Source: Sanghuangporus weigelae
Lineage: Eukaryota; Basidiomycota; Agaricomycetes; Hymenochaetales; Hymenochaetaceae
DNA: 64,000 nucleotides
Assembly (NCBI GenBank): GCA_033182465.1
Contig: CP137319.1
Coordinates: 1,922,001 to 1,986,000, forward strand
Direction of reading: 5' to 3'
In this document: piece by piece, positions 10,901 to 20,061 of the stretch
Layout: each line of letters starts with the position of its first letter
How positions within the stretch are numbered: position 1 is the first letter of the stretch
The notes under the pieces: model-generated
What the model saw: only the letters and a program-made list of their open reading frames with translations
Told to the model about the DNA's origin: nothing
Database searches by the model: none
Position numbers and translations under genes: made by a program

Positions 10901-12379
10901 TCGCCAATCTCGTTTCTGTGTTCCTAGTAGTCCTTCTGCAGCTGCCTTTTGCTGAGAGTACTGCTGGGATACTGAACTCGCTTTGTTCAGAGGCTGTGAG
11001 ACTTGGTTCTGCTGCCTTGGTGACCAATTTCGATTGATGTCTAGCTCTAGCTTTGCAGCGAGCTCTTCCTTTCTGGTAAGGGTAGCTGGTTGGTTGGTCG
11101 TCCTAAGACTTTCAATGTCTTCTGGCTCTATATCGTGCATAGGAGTGTCTTCTGTTGTCTCCTGCTCGTCTTGCATCTCGATATCGCTTTCGTTGTCTGC
11201 CCATCTTGTACGCTTCGGTGTGGGACTAGCTCCTCGCATTAACGATGCCGTTCTCGGTCGTATAATGCCTGCCACTGGCTTCTCTGGATACCGTGTCTTT
11301 CGTGGTCGTATCCTATACTTCATGCCCGGGTTTTCTTCTGGTGATGGCCAGAGTTCTTCATCTTCCGGCATGTTTTGCCTCAGTGGATGTATCTTCTGTG
11401 GTGGTTGTTTCTTCCAACGTTTCGGAGAGTCGTTTATTTCCTCCTGTTCGTCTAGGCTATGCTTGCCTGTTATCTCTTCTGTTTCGCCTTCGGATGTCTG
11501 GTACAATTGCCATGCTGGGATCATCCGTCTCGGTATGTGCCTTGGTCGTCGTTGCACTATACTCGTTCCTTGTGGTGCCTGTTTCTTCCATCGCTTGGGA
11601 GTGTAGTTTATTTCCTCCTCATCTCGATGATGCTTGTTTGCCGTTTCCTGTTGTGGCTGTTTCGTTGCAGAGTCTGGTATATTTTCCGTGCTCGGACTCT
11701 TCACTTCTGGCGTCTGTTTTGCCTGTTCCAGTCTTGGTGTTGCTGGTCTGGTTTCCGGCTTCGCTTGTGGCTTCGTTTCGTGAGAGTGTCCGTTGTTGTC
11801 TCTCCTTGGCGCAAATATTATTCCTGGTGCTCCAGAGTGTCGATAGTTGTCTCTGTCCTGAGCCTGTTGCTTCGTGTTATGCCTAGGTCTTGTCTTGTCA
11901 GGTTTGCCTTTCGTTTGCCGTTTCCGTTTGCGCTTCCTGTGCCTTCGCTTCTTGGTAGCTCGTATGACGTTGAGCTCGAATGGTATCGAATTACCATTCC
12001 GATTCCATACTTGATTCTTCCAATCAATTTCGGGATTGACTTTGGCCAAATAGTCAATTCCTAGGATCACTTGATCCTGTCCTGTGGTTGCTACTGCCAA
12101 CGTTTGTGGCTGCGGTTTAGGTCCATCAAAAATTAATGTGTAGACCTCGTGCGTGATTGCTCCTCCTTGGTTGGGACTTCCATCTGCATTATTCAAAGGT
12201 CGAGGGTGATCAAGCCTCTTTTTGAATAGGCTGTAGTGTCGTACCAAGTTGGGGTGTATCGTGCTGCATGTAGCTCCGGAATCGATTAACGCTTTGACTG
12301 CTAGGGTCTTTGTTCCAACCTTCACTCGAATAGGTAATCGGGGATGCAATGCTTGTATTGGCAATCGCTTATTGTACAT
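7901..12379 (-). CDS. pol: Pol polyprotein of element 1 (1492 aa)
   Basis: One uninterrupted frame. Domains in order: retroviral-type aspartic protease near residue 30 (DSGAT), a long basic/Pro-rich linker, reverse transcriptase near 540-720 (YLDD), RNase H near 830-950 (TDAS), the H2C2 zinc-binding domain and integrase core near 1060-1290, and a C-terminal chromodomain near 1420-1470 (QWKGY followed by TWEP). The domain order RT, RNase H, integrase, chromodomain defines a chromovirus of the Ty3/Gypsy class. It begins just after the Gag stop. The family often makes Gag and Pol from one transcript. The chromodomain is thought to steer integration to particular chromatin. Confidence 0.95.
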   Translation of the reverse strand: MYNKRLPIQALHPRLPIRVKVGTKTLAVKALIDSGATCSTIHPNLVRHYSLFKKRLDHPRPLNNADGSPNQGGAITHEVYTLIFDGPKPQPQTLAVATTGQDQVILGIDYLAKVNPEIDWKNQVWNRNGNSIPFELNVIRATKKRRHRKRKRKRQTKGKPDKTRPRHNTKQQAQDRDNYRHSGAPGIIFAPRRDNNGHSHETKPQAKPETRPATPRLEQAKQTPEVKSPSTENIPDSATKQPQQETANKHHRDEEEINYTPKRWKKQAPQGTSIVQRRPRHIPRRMIPAWQLYQTSEGETEEITGKHSLDEQEEINDSPKRWKKQPPQKIHPLRQNMPEDEELWPSPEENPGMKYRIRPRKTRYPEKPVAGIIRPRTASLMRGASPTPKRTRWADNESDIEMQDEQETTEDTPMHDIEPEDIESLRTTNQPATLTRKEELAAKLELDINRNWSPRQQNQVSQPLNKASSVSQQYSQQKAAAEGLLGTQKRDWRKLLPKEIEDYADVFDPDKSRRLPKHTKWDMAINLKEGVPLPKPRPIIKLTREEQAALDAYVKELLDKGWIEKVQPHEPCPVAAPVFFVGKKDGGARAVTDYRDINDTTVSDPYPIPIMSVLPEKLEKGKFFFTLDMRSGYNNLRIREGDEWKAAFRVGNAVYKPKVMMFGMKNSPAVFQRFMNDNFEYWLRTEEALNYLDDLIGQAQTEEEHWKLLRAILQKCRELDIYLKIEKCHFLQTQLDYLGFVVGTKGIQMDPYKLKAIHEWPVPKTKRQVRKFQGFCNFYRRFIRNYADTFAPIGDLIKKDRKFIWAEAQDKAFESIKKAFETEVALAMPKPDKSYTLETDASDVAIGAVLQQEDNQGELRPLGFMSKTLTNTQRNYPTHDKEMLAIMEALKHWRHLLEGTKEPVTIRSDHANLRYFMTAQNLSRRQARWALELSRYNFKILHWPGKKNQADELSRRSDYMPEDKDNLGVTLLPPDTIKQQTLRRTEINGLYKLETEMVTISDPIIRTIKRNYNTEEAKKEIQAIKQSNGYSYRNGLHYVTNALYIPPSANLRALLIRRRHDHKLAGHPGAEKTIELVKRSYYWPKMEEMIRAYTATCDICQRAKPIRQFRNPPLQPLEAPHQPWETITCDLITDLPVSNEGYSAILVIVDKLTKMGKFIPCQGIPNAKQLARLFRQHVFKYYGAPKRVISDRGSNFTAQFLKEFCRLIDVDWKTSTAYHPQTDGQTERLNQELEQYLRCYVSYRQTDWAEYIDIAEFAYNNRKHSTTHQSPFYTLYGWHPHLDVAETGDSNVPEAINHLEELRQVQQEAYNSIRQANEAMKLYADLHRGKLPEYKPGDEVLLDMRNLSRLEPTKKLAMKWAGPYKVEKAVGQVSFRLRLPETLPIHPVFHASLLRPYKRKEYPGRPTLDEPPPIEVEGEAEYEVETIHNTRRHRSKVQYLIQWKGYQERTWEPLDNLKNSYQMIEAFHKKYPQAIQPPNLNQWIAARKRVRQ

Positions 12380-12483
12380 CGCTTCACTGGGGTTGAACCC
12401 AGGAGGTTTGAAACACTGGTTGTTGAAACCTTTCTCGTCACCCTTGTTACACTCACATCGCGCAGTCTCGTTCGATGGAGGTC

Positions 12484-13572
12484 TTAATCTTTTCCCTGTT
12501 GCTCTTTACTTGCTAGGGATTTGCGAATGTTGTTTCGGTATTCTTCGTCATGCTTGCAAGTCCATCCTGCTGATTCGTCGCCTTTAGCCCATGCTACATG
12601 GTCGTAGTGGACTGGCCTTCGGCAGTGTGGATCGGGACATGTTTCCTTGAAATCGATTGTTCGTGTTGTCATCGTCCTCCGTTTTACACCATTAGTCTTC
12701 TTCGGCCGCTTAGAGGAAGAACCCTTTTGCTTCCTTGGTGCCTTGCAATCCTTTGCATAATGTCCTGACTTTTCACAGTTGTAGCATTTGCCTCCCTTCT
12801 TCGGCAAGCCTCGGAGTGCATCTACATCCATGGCGTCTGGATCTCGTTTCGTTGTTTGTACTGGTGGTCGGAAAGATGACTGTCCGTTCGATTTGAATCT
12901 CGGGGTGTATGTTTGACTACCCATGAGCCTTTGCCTGGCATCAGAGTTTGCTAGGTTGCTTGTCCATTCCATCCATGCATCGAGGTCGTTCTTCTCGAAA
13001 GCGTCGGGTTGTACAGATTCGACTCGTCGTTTGACCCACATGTCTAGTCCTTTGACATAGATGTACTTGAGCATCTGCTTATCCATCGTGTCTGGTGCTC
13101 GTGCTTTGAGTCGTCGGAATTCGTCGTTGTACGCCCTAATGCTTGCTCCTTTCTGCTGGATGCATAGTAGTTGGAATAGGGCTTCCTGTTCTCCAATGAT
13201 CGGATGTCCTGCTCGGATCCTCATCCAGTTCAGCATGTCCTTGAGTGATGCGAACATTCCATTTGTTGCAGCGATAATTGCAGGTACTGGTTTCAGTTTC
13301 CCATTGGCATTGAATGATGTTAGGGTATTCTTCTCTGCAAACCAATCGTAGCTGTCGCCTTCTAGTGCTGCGAATAGGCTCTTTGCGATCTCCTCCTCAT
13401 CCTTGACTCCATGCTGTGCCAGCTTCGAGATACATCGACTAATCCACAGATCAATATCTTCGCTTCGCTTGCCATAGTACTTCGGAAGCTTGATGCTGTG
13501 TTTAGAGAGTTGTGTCTGAAGAGTCTGTAGTTGCTGCTCCAGTGCTTGCACCTTCTGGTCGGTTGTCGACAT
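12484..13572 (-). CDS. gag: Gag protein of element 1 (362 aa)
   Basis: The frame has a short coiled-coil start (VQALEQQLQTLQTQL), a capsid-like helical region resembling Ty3 Gag (DSYDWFA, then IRAYNDEFRRL) and a CCHC zinc knuckle near residue 262 (CYNCEKSGHYAKDC) followed by a basic tail. In the family this protein packs the element RNA into particles. Its start overlaps the end of the upstream 344-aa frame by 71 bases in a different frame. Confidence 0.92.
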   Translation of the reverse strand: MSTTDQKVQALEQQLQTLQTQLSKHSIKLPKYYGKRSEDIDLWISRCISKLAQHGVKDEEEIAKSLFAALEGDSYDWFAEKNTLTSFNANGKLKPVPAIIAATNGMFASLKDMLNWMRIRAGHPIIGEQEALFQLLCIQQKGASIRAYNDEFRRLKARAPDTMDKQMLKYIYVKGLDMWVKRRVESVQPDAFEKNDLDAWMEWTSNLANSDARQRLMGSQTYTPRFKSNGQSSFRPPVQTTKRDPDAMDVDALRGLPKKGGKCYNCEKSGHYAKDCKAPRKQKGSSSKRPKKTNGVKRRTMTTRTIDFKETCPDPHCRRPVHYDHVAWAKGDESAGWTCKHDEEYRNNIRKSLASKEQQGKD

Positions 13573-14536
13573 GATCGTAAGTGCTTATGGGCACTGCTGG
13601 TGGTGAATAGGATGGTGGTGGTGGATTCTCTGGCGCTTGGGTTGCTACTGAACCACTTGCTGGTACTGCAGGTACTGTTGGTACTTGGATGATAACCGTT
13701 CGAGGTGGGGTTCTGAGTAAGAATGGCCTTCGTGATGCTTCTTCGTCTGAGGACACTGATTCGTCAGAACTCTGTTCCTGTTGGGCTCTCTCTCTTGGTA
13801 GAAAGTATTCCCAGCGTTGTGCTGCCTGAGCTACTTCTCGAATTCGTTGAGCGTGTTCGAGTATGTTCCTTGAGGTAGTTTCGGTTGTCTGTACCGATGT
13901 GAGTATAGCTGCGTAGGTGCGTTGACTCGACTCGATTGTTTGTCCTAGTTGGAGTAGGGCTTCTCGCAGGTTATGGATGTCTTGAACAATCCTTGGTTGA
14001 TCTAGAGCTGTCCTGTTAAGCTCTCCGACTCTCGTCTCGATTGTCTGTAGTTGTTGTTCCTGAGCAGTAATCCTGTTTCGGATAGCGTTGAGCTCTCGGT
14101 CAAGTACTCCGTTTCCGTCTATGACCCGTTGATTGAGTGCCCCTGCTGCTCGATCCAATTCCAGAGTATATCTCTCTAGAGCTGCTACCTGTGCTCCAAT
14201 TCTTCGAGTAGTTGTTTCGAGTGCTTCGAATCGATCTCCTACTGCTGTCGCGTATGCTCCGGTTGGTAGACTGTTTGACTGCCCCGTGTTTGCAGTTCGT
14301 TCTTCCAGTCTTTCAACCCTTTCTTGTAGCCTTCTGATCACTGGTGGATACAATATGCTATGGTTCGTTGTCGCGTATAGTATGTCGTGATCGCTTTCCA
14401 GACTACGTAGTCTGTTGGTGATGTGTTGAACTCGTTCGTCGAGGGATCTAGGTGTGAACCTCGTTTGATTATCGTTCGCCCGTTCGTTCGTTCGATGACC
14501 GTTACTTCTGTTGTTGGCGTTTCCTGATCGGTTCAT
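13502..14536 (-). CDS. Upstream coiled-coil open frame of element 1 (344 aa)
   Basis: Predicted product with a polar Asn/Arg-rich start (MNRSGNANNR), a long helical part with several heptad-like stretches (about residues 30-220) and a Pro/Ser-rich tail. No zinc knuckle and no domain I can name. It lies between the 5' LTR and Gag. Its start codon overlaps the stop codon of the 113-aa frame as ATGA, and its end overlaps the Gag start. The tight packing suggests translation of several products from one RNA, possibly by re-initiation. A structural or RNA-binding partner of Gag is a guess. Confidence 0.6.
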   Translation of the reverse strand: MNRSGNANNRSNGHRTNERANDNQTRFTPRSLDERVQHITNRLRSLESDHDILYATTNHSILYPPVIRRLQERVERLEERTANTGQSNSLPTGAYATAVGDRFEALETTTRRIGAQVAALERYTLELDRAAGALNQRVIDGNGVLDRELNAIRNRITAQEQQLQTIETRVGELNRTALDQPRIVQDIHNLREALLQLGQTIESSQRTYAAILTSVQTTETTSRNILEHAQRIREVAQAAQRWEYFLPRERAQQEQSSDESVSSDEEASRRPFLLRTPPRTVIIQVPTVPAVPASGSVATQAPENPPPPSYSPPAVPISTYDHVDNRPEGASTGAATTDSSDTTL

Positions 14537-14874
14537 GAACTTCGTTTCTCGCCTGATGCTTCAGGGTTATTGTTCCTTGGTGCTGTTAACCAAGTAGTTC
14601 CTTTCTCGTCGAATGTAGCAATAGTGGAAGGGACTGCTGCTACTTTCGTGGTTGTTGTTTGCGTGCTCCCAACTGCAGGGCTACCAGATGCCTTTGCTAT
14701 TAGGTACACTTCGTCGTTGTAGGGGTTATGATAGTAGATGTGTGATTTAAGTGAATCGGGTTTGTCGTTCTCCAGGATGTGCACTTGTCCTGAGGATTCG
14801 ATATGGGTACTAGTCTCGAAACTAGTGACGTCGATAGGGACTTGAGGTCGACGGTCCTCGCCTCGATAAAACAC
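14533..14874 (-). CDS. First open frame after the 5' LTR of element 1 (113 aa)
   Basis: Short frame starting MFYRGEDRRPQV, without a recognisable domain. It begins about 60 bases inside the 5' LTR border and ends in an ATGA overlap with the next frame. The coupling to the next frame is the main reason to list it; it could also be a leader peptide. Confidence 0.45.
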   Translation of the reverse strand: MFYRGEDRRPQVPIDVTSFETSTHIESSGQVHILENDKPDSLKSHIYYHNPYNDEVYLIAKASGSPAVGSTQTTTTKVAAVPSTIATFDEKGTTWLTAPRNNNPEASGEKRSS

Positions 14875-14935
14875 TAGCCAAGAACCTTGCCCGTGAGAGG
14901 TGGTGGTAAAACTAGCGAGTGATCTTTCGATCCAA

Positions 14936-16447
14936 TGTTAGGGAGTAGGCCCGGGGTTACACCGGTTTGATCCTTTTGCCTAAGCAGCGGTGTGTTGTGC
15001 AGAGGTGATCTTATCTACCCACGTCTGGCTGTACCACGCGGTCCCTTACTAGCCTTCCTAGTCGCGGTCCGAGTTATGGATGCTTTCAGATACGAGGTAA
15101 TAGTAAAGCAGATTGGGATTTCCAAGAGGCGTGATAGTACAAAGCACACAGTAATAGCTCGCTGTAGGGCAAGCTTTACACCAGTGTGTTAAGAGGATCG
15201 AAAGATGGGGAAATGAGGGCCTAATCCTACAACTATTTATGCTCCCAGATATTCCATTTTCCGTCCTATTTCTTACTCATCCTGTCTCCACTTTACTCCA
15301 CTTTCCTCCACCATTACATCTGTTCCTTTGTCATCCTGCTGCGCTTCGCTCCACTTTGCTCCAATCTTTGTAAGGTCGTCTCCACTATGACAGAATTCTT
15401 TGGAGTTGCTGACTGAGACAATAGAGGTGGTGCTCCGATATGGAATGCTCCACTGTCAGTACTCCATAACGATGTCATTGCCGTCATTGAGTGGCATCTT
15501 TGCTCTCGGAGCGATGTAGGCTGCTCGGTATGTGATTCTTCGGAATTCATCTCGAGGTCCAGCGAGGGTAAGCATAACTCGCACGTCAGTGTTAAGGTGT
15601 CGGGTCGGTGTAGAGTATGGTCCAAGGCATATCATGAACTGCATAAGCTCTGCTGGTGGGTTCTGCTGGGTTCTGGTGACTAGCCATGCTTTGCCTTCGT
15701 ATCGTATATCTCGAATGTAGCGCCATATCCTTCGTTGTATAAGGAGTTGTAATTGCTTGGTTTCCAGGTTCGCATCTCTCGGTAAATAAAGGTTTGCCTG
15801 TATCGTAGATGCTGGACATGGTGTGTGCAACTCCGGTCTATACCATCCAATCATTCTCCAAGTTATCGGGTTCGCAGTTCGAGGGGTCCGAGTTGTGATC
15901 GTGAGTTCCTCTCGTTTCTTGGGTACTATTGGGCTTGGTGGATTGGAATGCATTGTATCCTGAAGGTGTCGCTCGGTTTCGATGTGACAGTCACGCGTAC
16001 CAACCGTTGCCGTGCATACTAAGTAGTATACTTCATAAAGGACCATGTAAACTCGTGCACAGACTTGACAGTGCTGGAATGCCAGTGAGGTCTCCATAAA
16101 CCTTATTAGCCTTTAGCCTTTTAGCGTTTAGGCTTTAGTAGTTGTGCTTCTGGACTTCTAAGAAGTTTGATCGCTTCTTTTGATCGAGGTCGCTCTGGTT
16201 GCTTGGTCGGCGGCGTTAGAGTGGTAGTCCGCGGTAATAGGCGGTCGGCGGTGTTAGCTGTTAGCGGGATTACGTATCCGCTTCGGTGCTTCTAGCGCTC
16301 GGGTGGTAACGGGTTACTGTTGCCTAGGCCGCTCGATTGCTTGGGCCTTTGATAGCTGGCTTGGTTACCGGTCGCGTTTGGAAAGCTGATCGTGTAGATC
16401 TGTTGATCGTGTCGATCCTGATGCGAGTTTTTGAGCGGATCCTTTCA
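14936..16447 (-). repeat. Element 1, 5' LTR
   Basis: 1512 bp with TG and CA borders, matching the other LTR over all stretches compared. The sequence just inside (minus strand TTGGATCGAAAGATCACT) would be the primer-binding region. I cannot match it with confidence to a tRNA 3' end. Confidence 0.92.
15456..16097 (-). CDS. Sense-strand open frame inside the 5' LTR (213 aa)
   Basis: Same frame as the one in the 3' LTR at 4678-5319, with an identical predicted product. See that entry. In this copy the frame precedes the Gag region, so it could sit in the transcript leader, depending on where transcription starts. Confidence 0.35.
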   Translation of the reverse strand: METSLAFQHCQVCARVYMVLYEVYYLVCTATVGTRDCHIETERHLQDTMHSNPPSPIVPKKREELTITTRTPRTANPITWRMIGWYRPELHTPCPASTIQANLYLPRDANLETKQLQLLIQRRIWRYIRDIRYEGKAWLVTRTQQNPPAELMQFMICLGPYSTPTRHLNTDVRVMLTLAGPRDEFRRITYRAAYIAPRAKMPLNDGNDIVMEY

Positions 16448-17233
16448 GAAACAGGATGAAATCATAGCAAGGAGTGTGAAACTGATGCGATAAGGGTCAG
16501 ACGGACTGCAAGGGACTGTGAAAGAAGATGAAATCATGGCAAGGAGTGTGAAACTGACGCGATAAGGGTCAGACGGACTGCAAGGAACTGTGAAACAACA
16601 TGAAAACTGTCCAGGAAGGGTCCTCCAAACCGCGCAACCAAGTCGGTGAACAAACCGGACGGAGAGATCGAACGGATGTACCAATCGGTGAACTCCGATC
16701 GGAAGTCCGAACCTCGGAGGCCACTTCAGCAAAGTCCGAACAATGGAGCGCACCTCGTGCAATGTCTAGGATGAAGGTACGCGACCGTTGGGTACCTCGA
16801 AACAGGTCGGAACGGTCCCTGGCAGTGTGAAACGCTGATGAGAAGGCCTAGGGTCCCCTCAGGAGTCTGGGCCCAGGCCTCGGAGTGCCAATATCTGCTC
16901 GGGTGACTGAGGCGGAGGTCAGCGAGTGGTAGTGTGACAAAGTATGGACAATGAAATATGGCGTGGTGCCTATGGCACAGTATTAGCGAGTCTTCAGGGT
17001 CTTGGAATGTGACATATGTGCAATGGAAGGTGAAATGGGGTGAGCCAAGATATGTACAAAGTCTTGGGCACGTCCTAAAGTATGGTGGACCGCTCGGAAG
17101 GATCAAATTGAGTCGTATACACCCTTTGTGACTGTTGGAGTCACTCGGGCAGCTGATACACCAGTGTGTTGGACACTGGTGAAGTATGTACAATACTCGA
17201 CCGCTGACGCCCAGAATAGCGGTGTGCGCTACA
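16448..17233. repeat. Long LTR, copy C, right part
   Basis: Continuation of solo LTR C after element 1, starting with the duplicated GAAAC and ending GTGCGCTACA. The flank GCGT (17234-17237) repeats the GCGT to the left of 3424, which marks the whole as one insertion. Confidence 0.85.
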
Positions 17234-18771
17234 GCGTCAATCACAAGTCTCCAGATCCCGGATTCATACTCCTGACAAAGAGATTTGACCCTGCAGCATC
17301 GTCCACAGTCTCTCTCCTATTCAAAATGTCGCAGATTTGCCCTGTAAGGCTAGCCAAGGTCTTTCCAAGTCCTTTCCCCAAGTTCCGACTTATTCCGCTC
17401 AAAGACACCTGGTTCCGAAGGCTTCGCTTATGATCTCACCTTTCTATATGCGTCCCTTTTATTTCTTTATGCTCTCGTTCCAACCATGCTTAGTATTGTT
17501 TCTTTCTGCTTTATGTGTCCCTTAACCATTCATATGCACCCCTCTCCTTTGTAGATAGTGATATGCGTTCCTCTTTTTCTTATGACTTATGTTCTCTGAC
17601 CGATGGGAGGCTCAGCATTGGACGTTTAGTATAAATATAGCACAACTCTCATAGTGAGGGGGACAGCTTAGTTAGAGCTGAGCAGTTCTCTCATCGTCTC
17701 AAGTCCCCCAGCTTCGAGTTCTACTTGTTTGTAGTGGATACTCTTGTCTCTAAAGTCTAATATATGATATTTCGTGTTCTGCACAGTTGATCGGTGATCT
17801 CTCTTCACAGCAGAGCCGTTCATACATTCGTACAGTTTGCTGTGCTCGTGTAAAGAACTCCTCTTGTCTCTATCATCCGTATCAAAACCTCCTCGCGTGT
17901 TCTGATCTGTTTCACTGGTTTCGCTCGTAACCCCGTTACCTAGCATGCCTCATGCTTACGGTCTTGCAAGACCTCCCCTTCTTCACTGTCATCGGAAAAG
18001 GACACCATATCATTCTTTTCCATCATCGTACAGTCCCTCCGTCCATCATATTGCGTTTCGAATTGTTACGCCAAGTTCCGACACTTTAGACTACGAGTGA
18101 GATCAGCTGTCGTCGCTTCTCAGTGTGTTAGCCTGGTCGATTAGTCACGTTCGAGTTGGTGGTTCGACTAGCATAGCATTAGTTAGATTAGTTCTCGTGC
18201 CTTGTGTTAGTCGGCTTCAGTCCAGAGCTCGCAGTTGAGCCGGAGAGTCGATTTAGCCTTCGCACCGCCACCATCAATCTCGGGAGAAGCCCATCCTCGG
18301 AATCATTCCTCGAGTGCTTCCCACGTGCTCCTCAGCTCTCTTACAACCCTTCCCTCATATATTCCCTTATCTCTTCATTTCCACTTGCCTTTGGTCTAGG
18401 TGTAACTCTCTGCTGACTACTCAAAGGTATTCTAGGGCAGCCCCTCAAACTTTATATTCCCTGTCCAGTATCAGAACACCCACAGGAGTTTCAACGGGGA
18501 AGACAGGAAACGAGTCTTGCTACTTAGATTGCTCATCGGCTGCCTACCCATGCAACAGAATGTGGATGAGAGCATCAGAAAGCTGTGAGATGTGCAGTTG
18601 CAGGAACCGAGCACGTGGGTTCTAACTTAATAAGCACAACAGATAAAATTGCATATCATCGCTAAAGATATTTTATAAGATATGTAATTAGATATTCAAA
18701 ATATTATAAACCATATCTATATTTAGAATATTGGCCAATCATATATCCTTTCTGATATTTATTATATTCTA
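17234..18771. other. No recognisable gene; possible promoter-like region
   Basis: I found no convincing coding frame. There is a TATA-like string GTATAAATATAGC near 17630, followed by pyrimidine-rich sequence. 18640-18770 is very AT-rich. The stretch could be an unrecognised LTR or degraded gene flank. Confidence 0.4.
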
Positions 18772-19855
18772 CAGCTAGTTGCAAAATTGTTGGCAATCAC
18801 GTGATTTCACCACTTTTCTCGCCATGAGAACCTCAAAACACAGATAAAATCATATCTCACCCAAATCTCAACGGTTTCACATCATCTAAGTTGCTAAATT
18901 CATCTTTTCGAAAGGGCTTTCGTTTAGGAAAAACGATCAAGAAAATAGAGCAAAAAATGACCCCAAAATGGCAAAAATAGCGTTTTTTGCCTCTTCCTTG
19001 CATGTGCATTTTTTTCTGTGATCCCTGCTGGTCCAGTACCTCCCCAAAGCTATCCAGAATGATAATATGATTATAAAATGAATTTACAGACTGAGTTTGA
19101 GTTGAATTGTATACCAGAATGTGCTGCTTTGAGGCATGCCTGAATCACTCAAAACTCATCATTTCCCCCTAGCCTCCCAGGCTCCAGGAAAAATTCTTAC
19201 AGGCCAGATTCATGCATGTAAATTCATTTTAGGTATAATAGACTAGATTTGTGCACTAGCTAGGGCCTCAGCATCCACTGGTGAGCTGGGGAGATGCTGT
19301 CTAGAATAGTGCATACAACTAGAAATACTTGTTCAGCCCAGCTCACCAGTGGATGCTGAGGCCCTAGCTAGTGCACAAACTTAGTCTATTACACCTAAAA
19401 TGAATTTACATGCATGAATCTGGCCTGTAAGAATTTTTCCTGGAGCCTGGGAGGCTAGGGGGAAATGATGAGTTTTGAGTGATTTAGGCATGCCTCAAAG
19501 CAGCACATTCTGGTACACAATTCAACTCAAACTCAGTCTGTAAATTCATTTTATAATCATATTATCATTCTGGATAGCTTTGGGGAGGTGCTGGACCAGC
19601 AGGGATCACAGAAAAAATTGCACATGCAAGGAAGAGGCAAAAACCGATATTTTCGCCATTTTAGGGTCATTTTTTGCTCTATTTTCTCGATCGTTTTTCC
19701 TAAACGAAAGCCCTTTTGAAAAGATGAATTTAGCAACTTAGATGATGTGAAACCATTAAGATTTGGGTGAGATATGATTTTATCTGTGTCTTGAGGCTCT
19801 CATAGTGAGAAAAGTGGTGAAATCACGTGATTGCCAACAATTTTGCAACTAGCTG
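18772..19855. mobile_element. Foldback TIR element, family F1, copy 1 (1084 bp)
   Basis: Flanked by TA on both sides (18770-18771 and 19856-19857). It starts CAGCTAGTTGCAAAATTGTT and ends with the reverse complement. The arms of about 500 bases are near-perfect inverted copies around a loop of about 50 bases near 19315, so the whole could fold into one long hairpin. There is no coding frame, so it must be non-autonomous. TA target use and CAG/CTG tips fit Tc1/mariner-type DNA transposons (a foldback MITE). Each arm carries ATCACGTGAT about 20 bases from the tip. Copy 2 at 24288 has the same length and about 95% or more identity by eye. Confidence 0.92.
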
Positions 19856-20061
19856 TAAGATTGAGAGTTACACGATTATGTTTCCCCATTTCCATAATGT
19901 AGATTCCAGCGTAATTGAACATCACAGCGCTTCAGAACAAGGTATAAAAACTATTTTCCAAACAAAGCGAATAAACACAATAGCAACAATGATAATGGAT
20001 TTAGGATGGTTTTGATCCAGAACGAAGAGGAAGGAAGAATCAGATTCTGTGGTGCAGGTCT

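Larger units (their letters stand above)
4158..16447 (-). mobile_element. Ty3/Gypsy chromovirus (element 1), 12,290 bp, looks whole
   Basis: Two 1512-bp LTRs (4158-5669 and 14936-16447) bound by TG and CA enclose a minus-strand coding body. The 5-bp target duplication GAAAC is present on both sides (4153-4157 and 16448-16452), and the host site is solo LTR C. A purine tract adjoins the 3' LTR. Order in reading direction: two small upstream frames, Gag with a zinc knuckle, Pol (protease, reverse transcriptase, RNase H, integrase, chromodomain), an extra frame after Pol, then the LTR. The LTRs appear identical in the stretches compared, so the insertion is very recent. The main frames are uninterrupted. 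At 12.3 kb it is longer than most fungal chromoviruses. Confidence 0.93.

Noticed and set aside
14918-14935. tRNA primer-binding site next to the 5' LTR of element 1
   Set aside because: TTGGATCGAAAGATCACT begins roughly as expected, but it could not be matched to a known tRNA 3' end by eye; not called.
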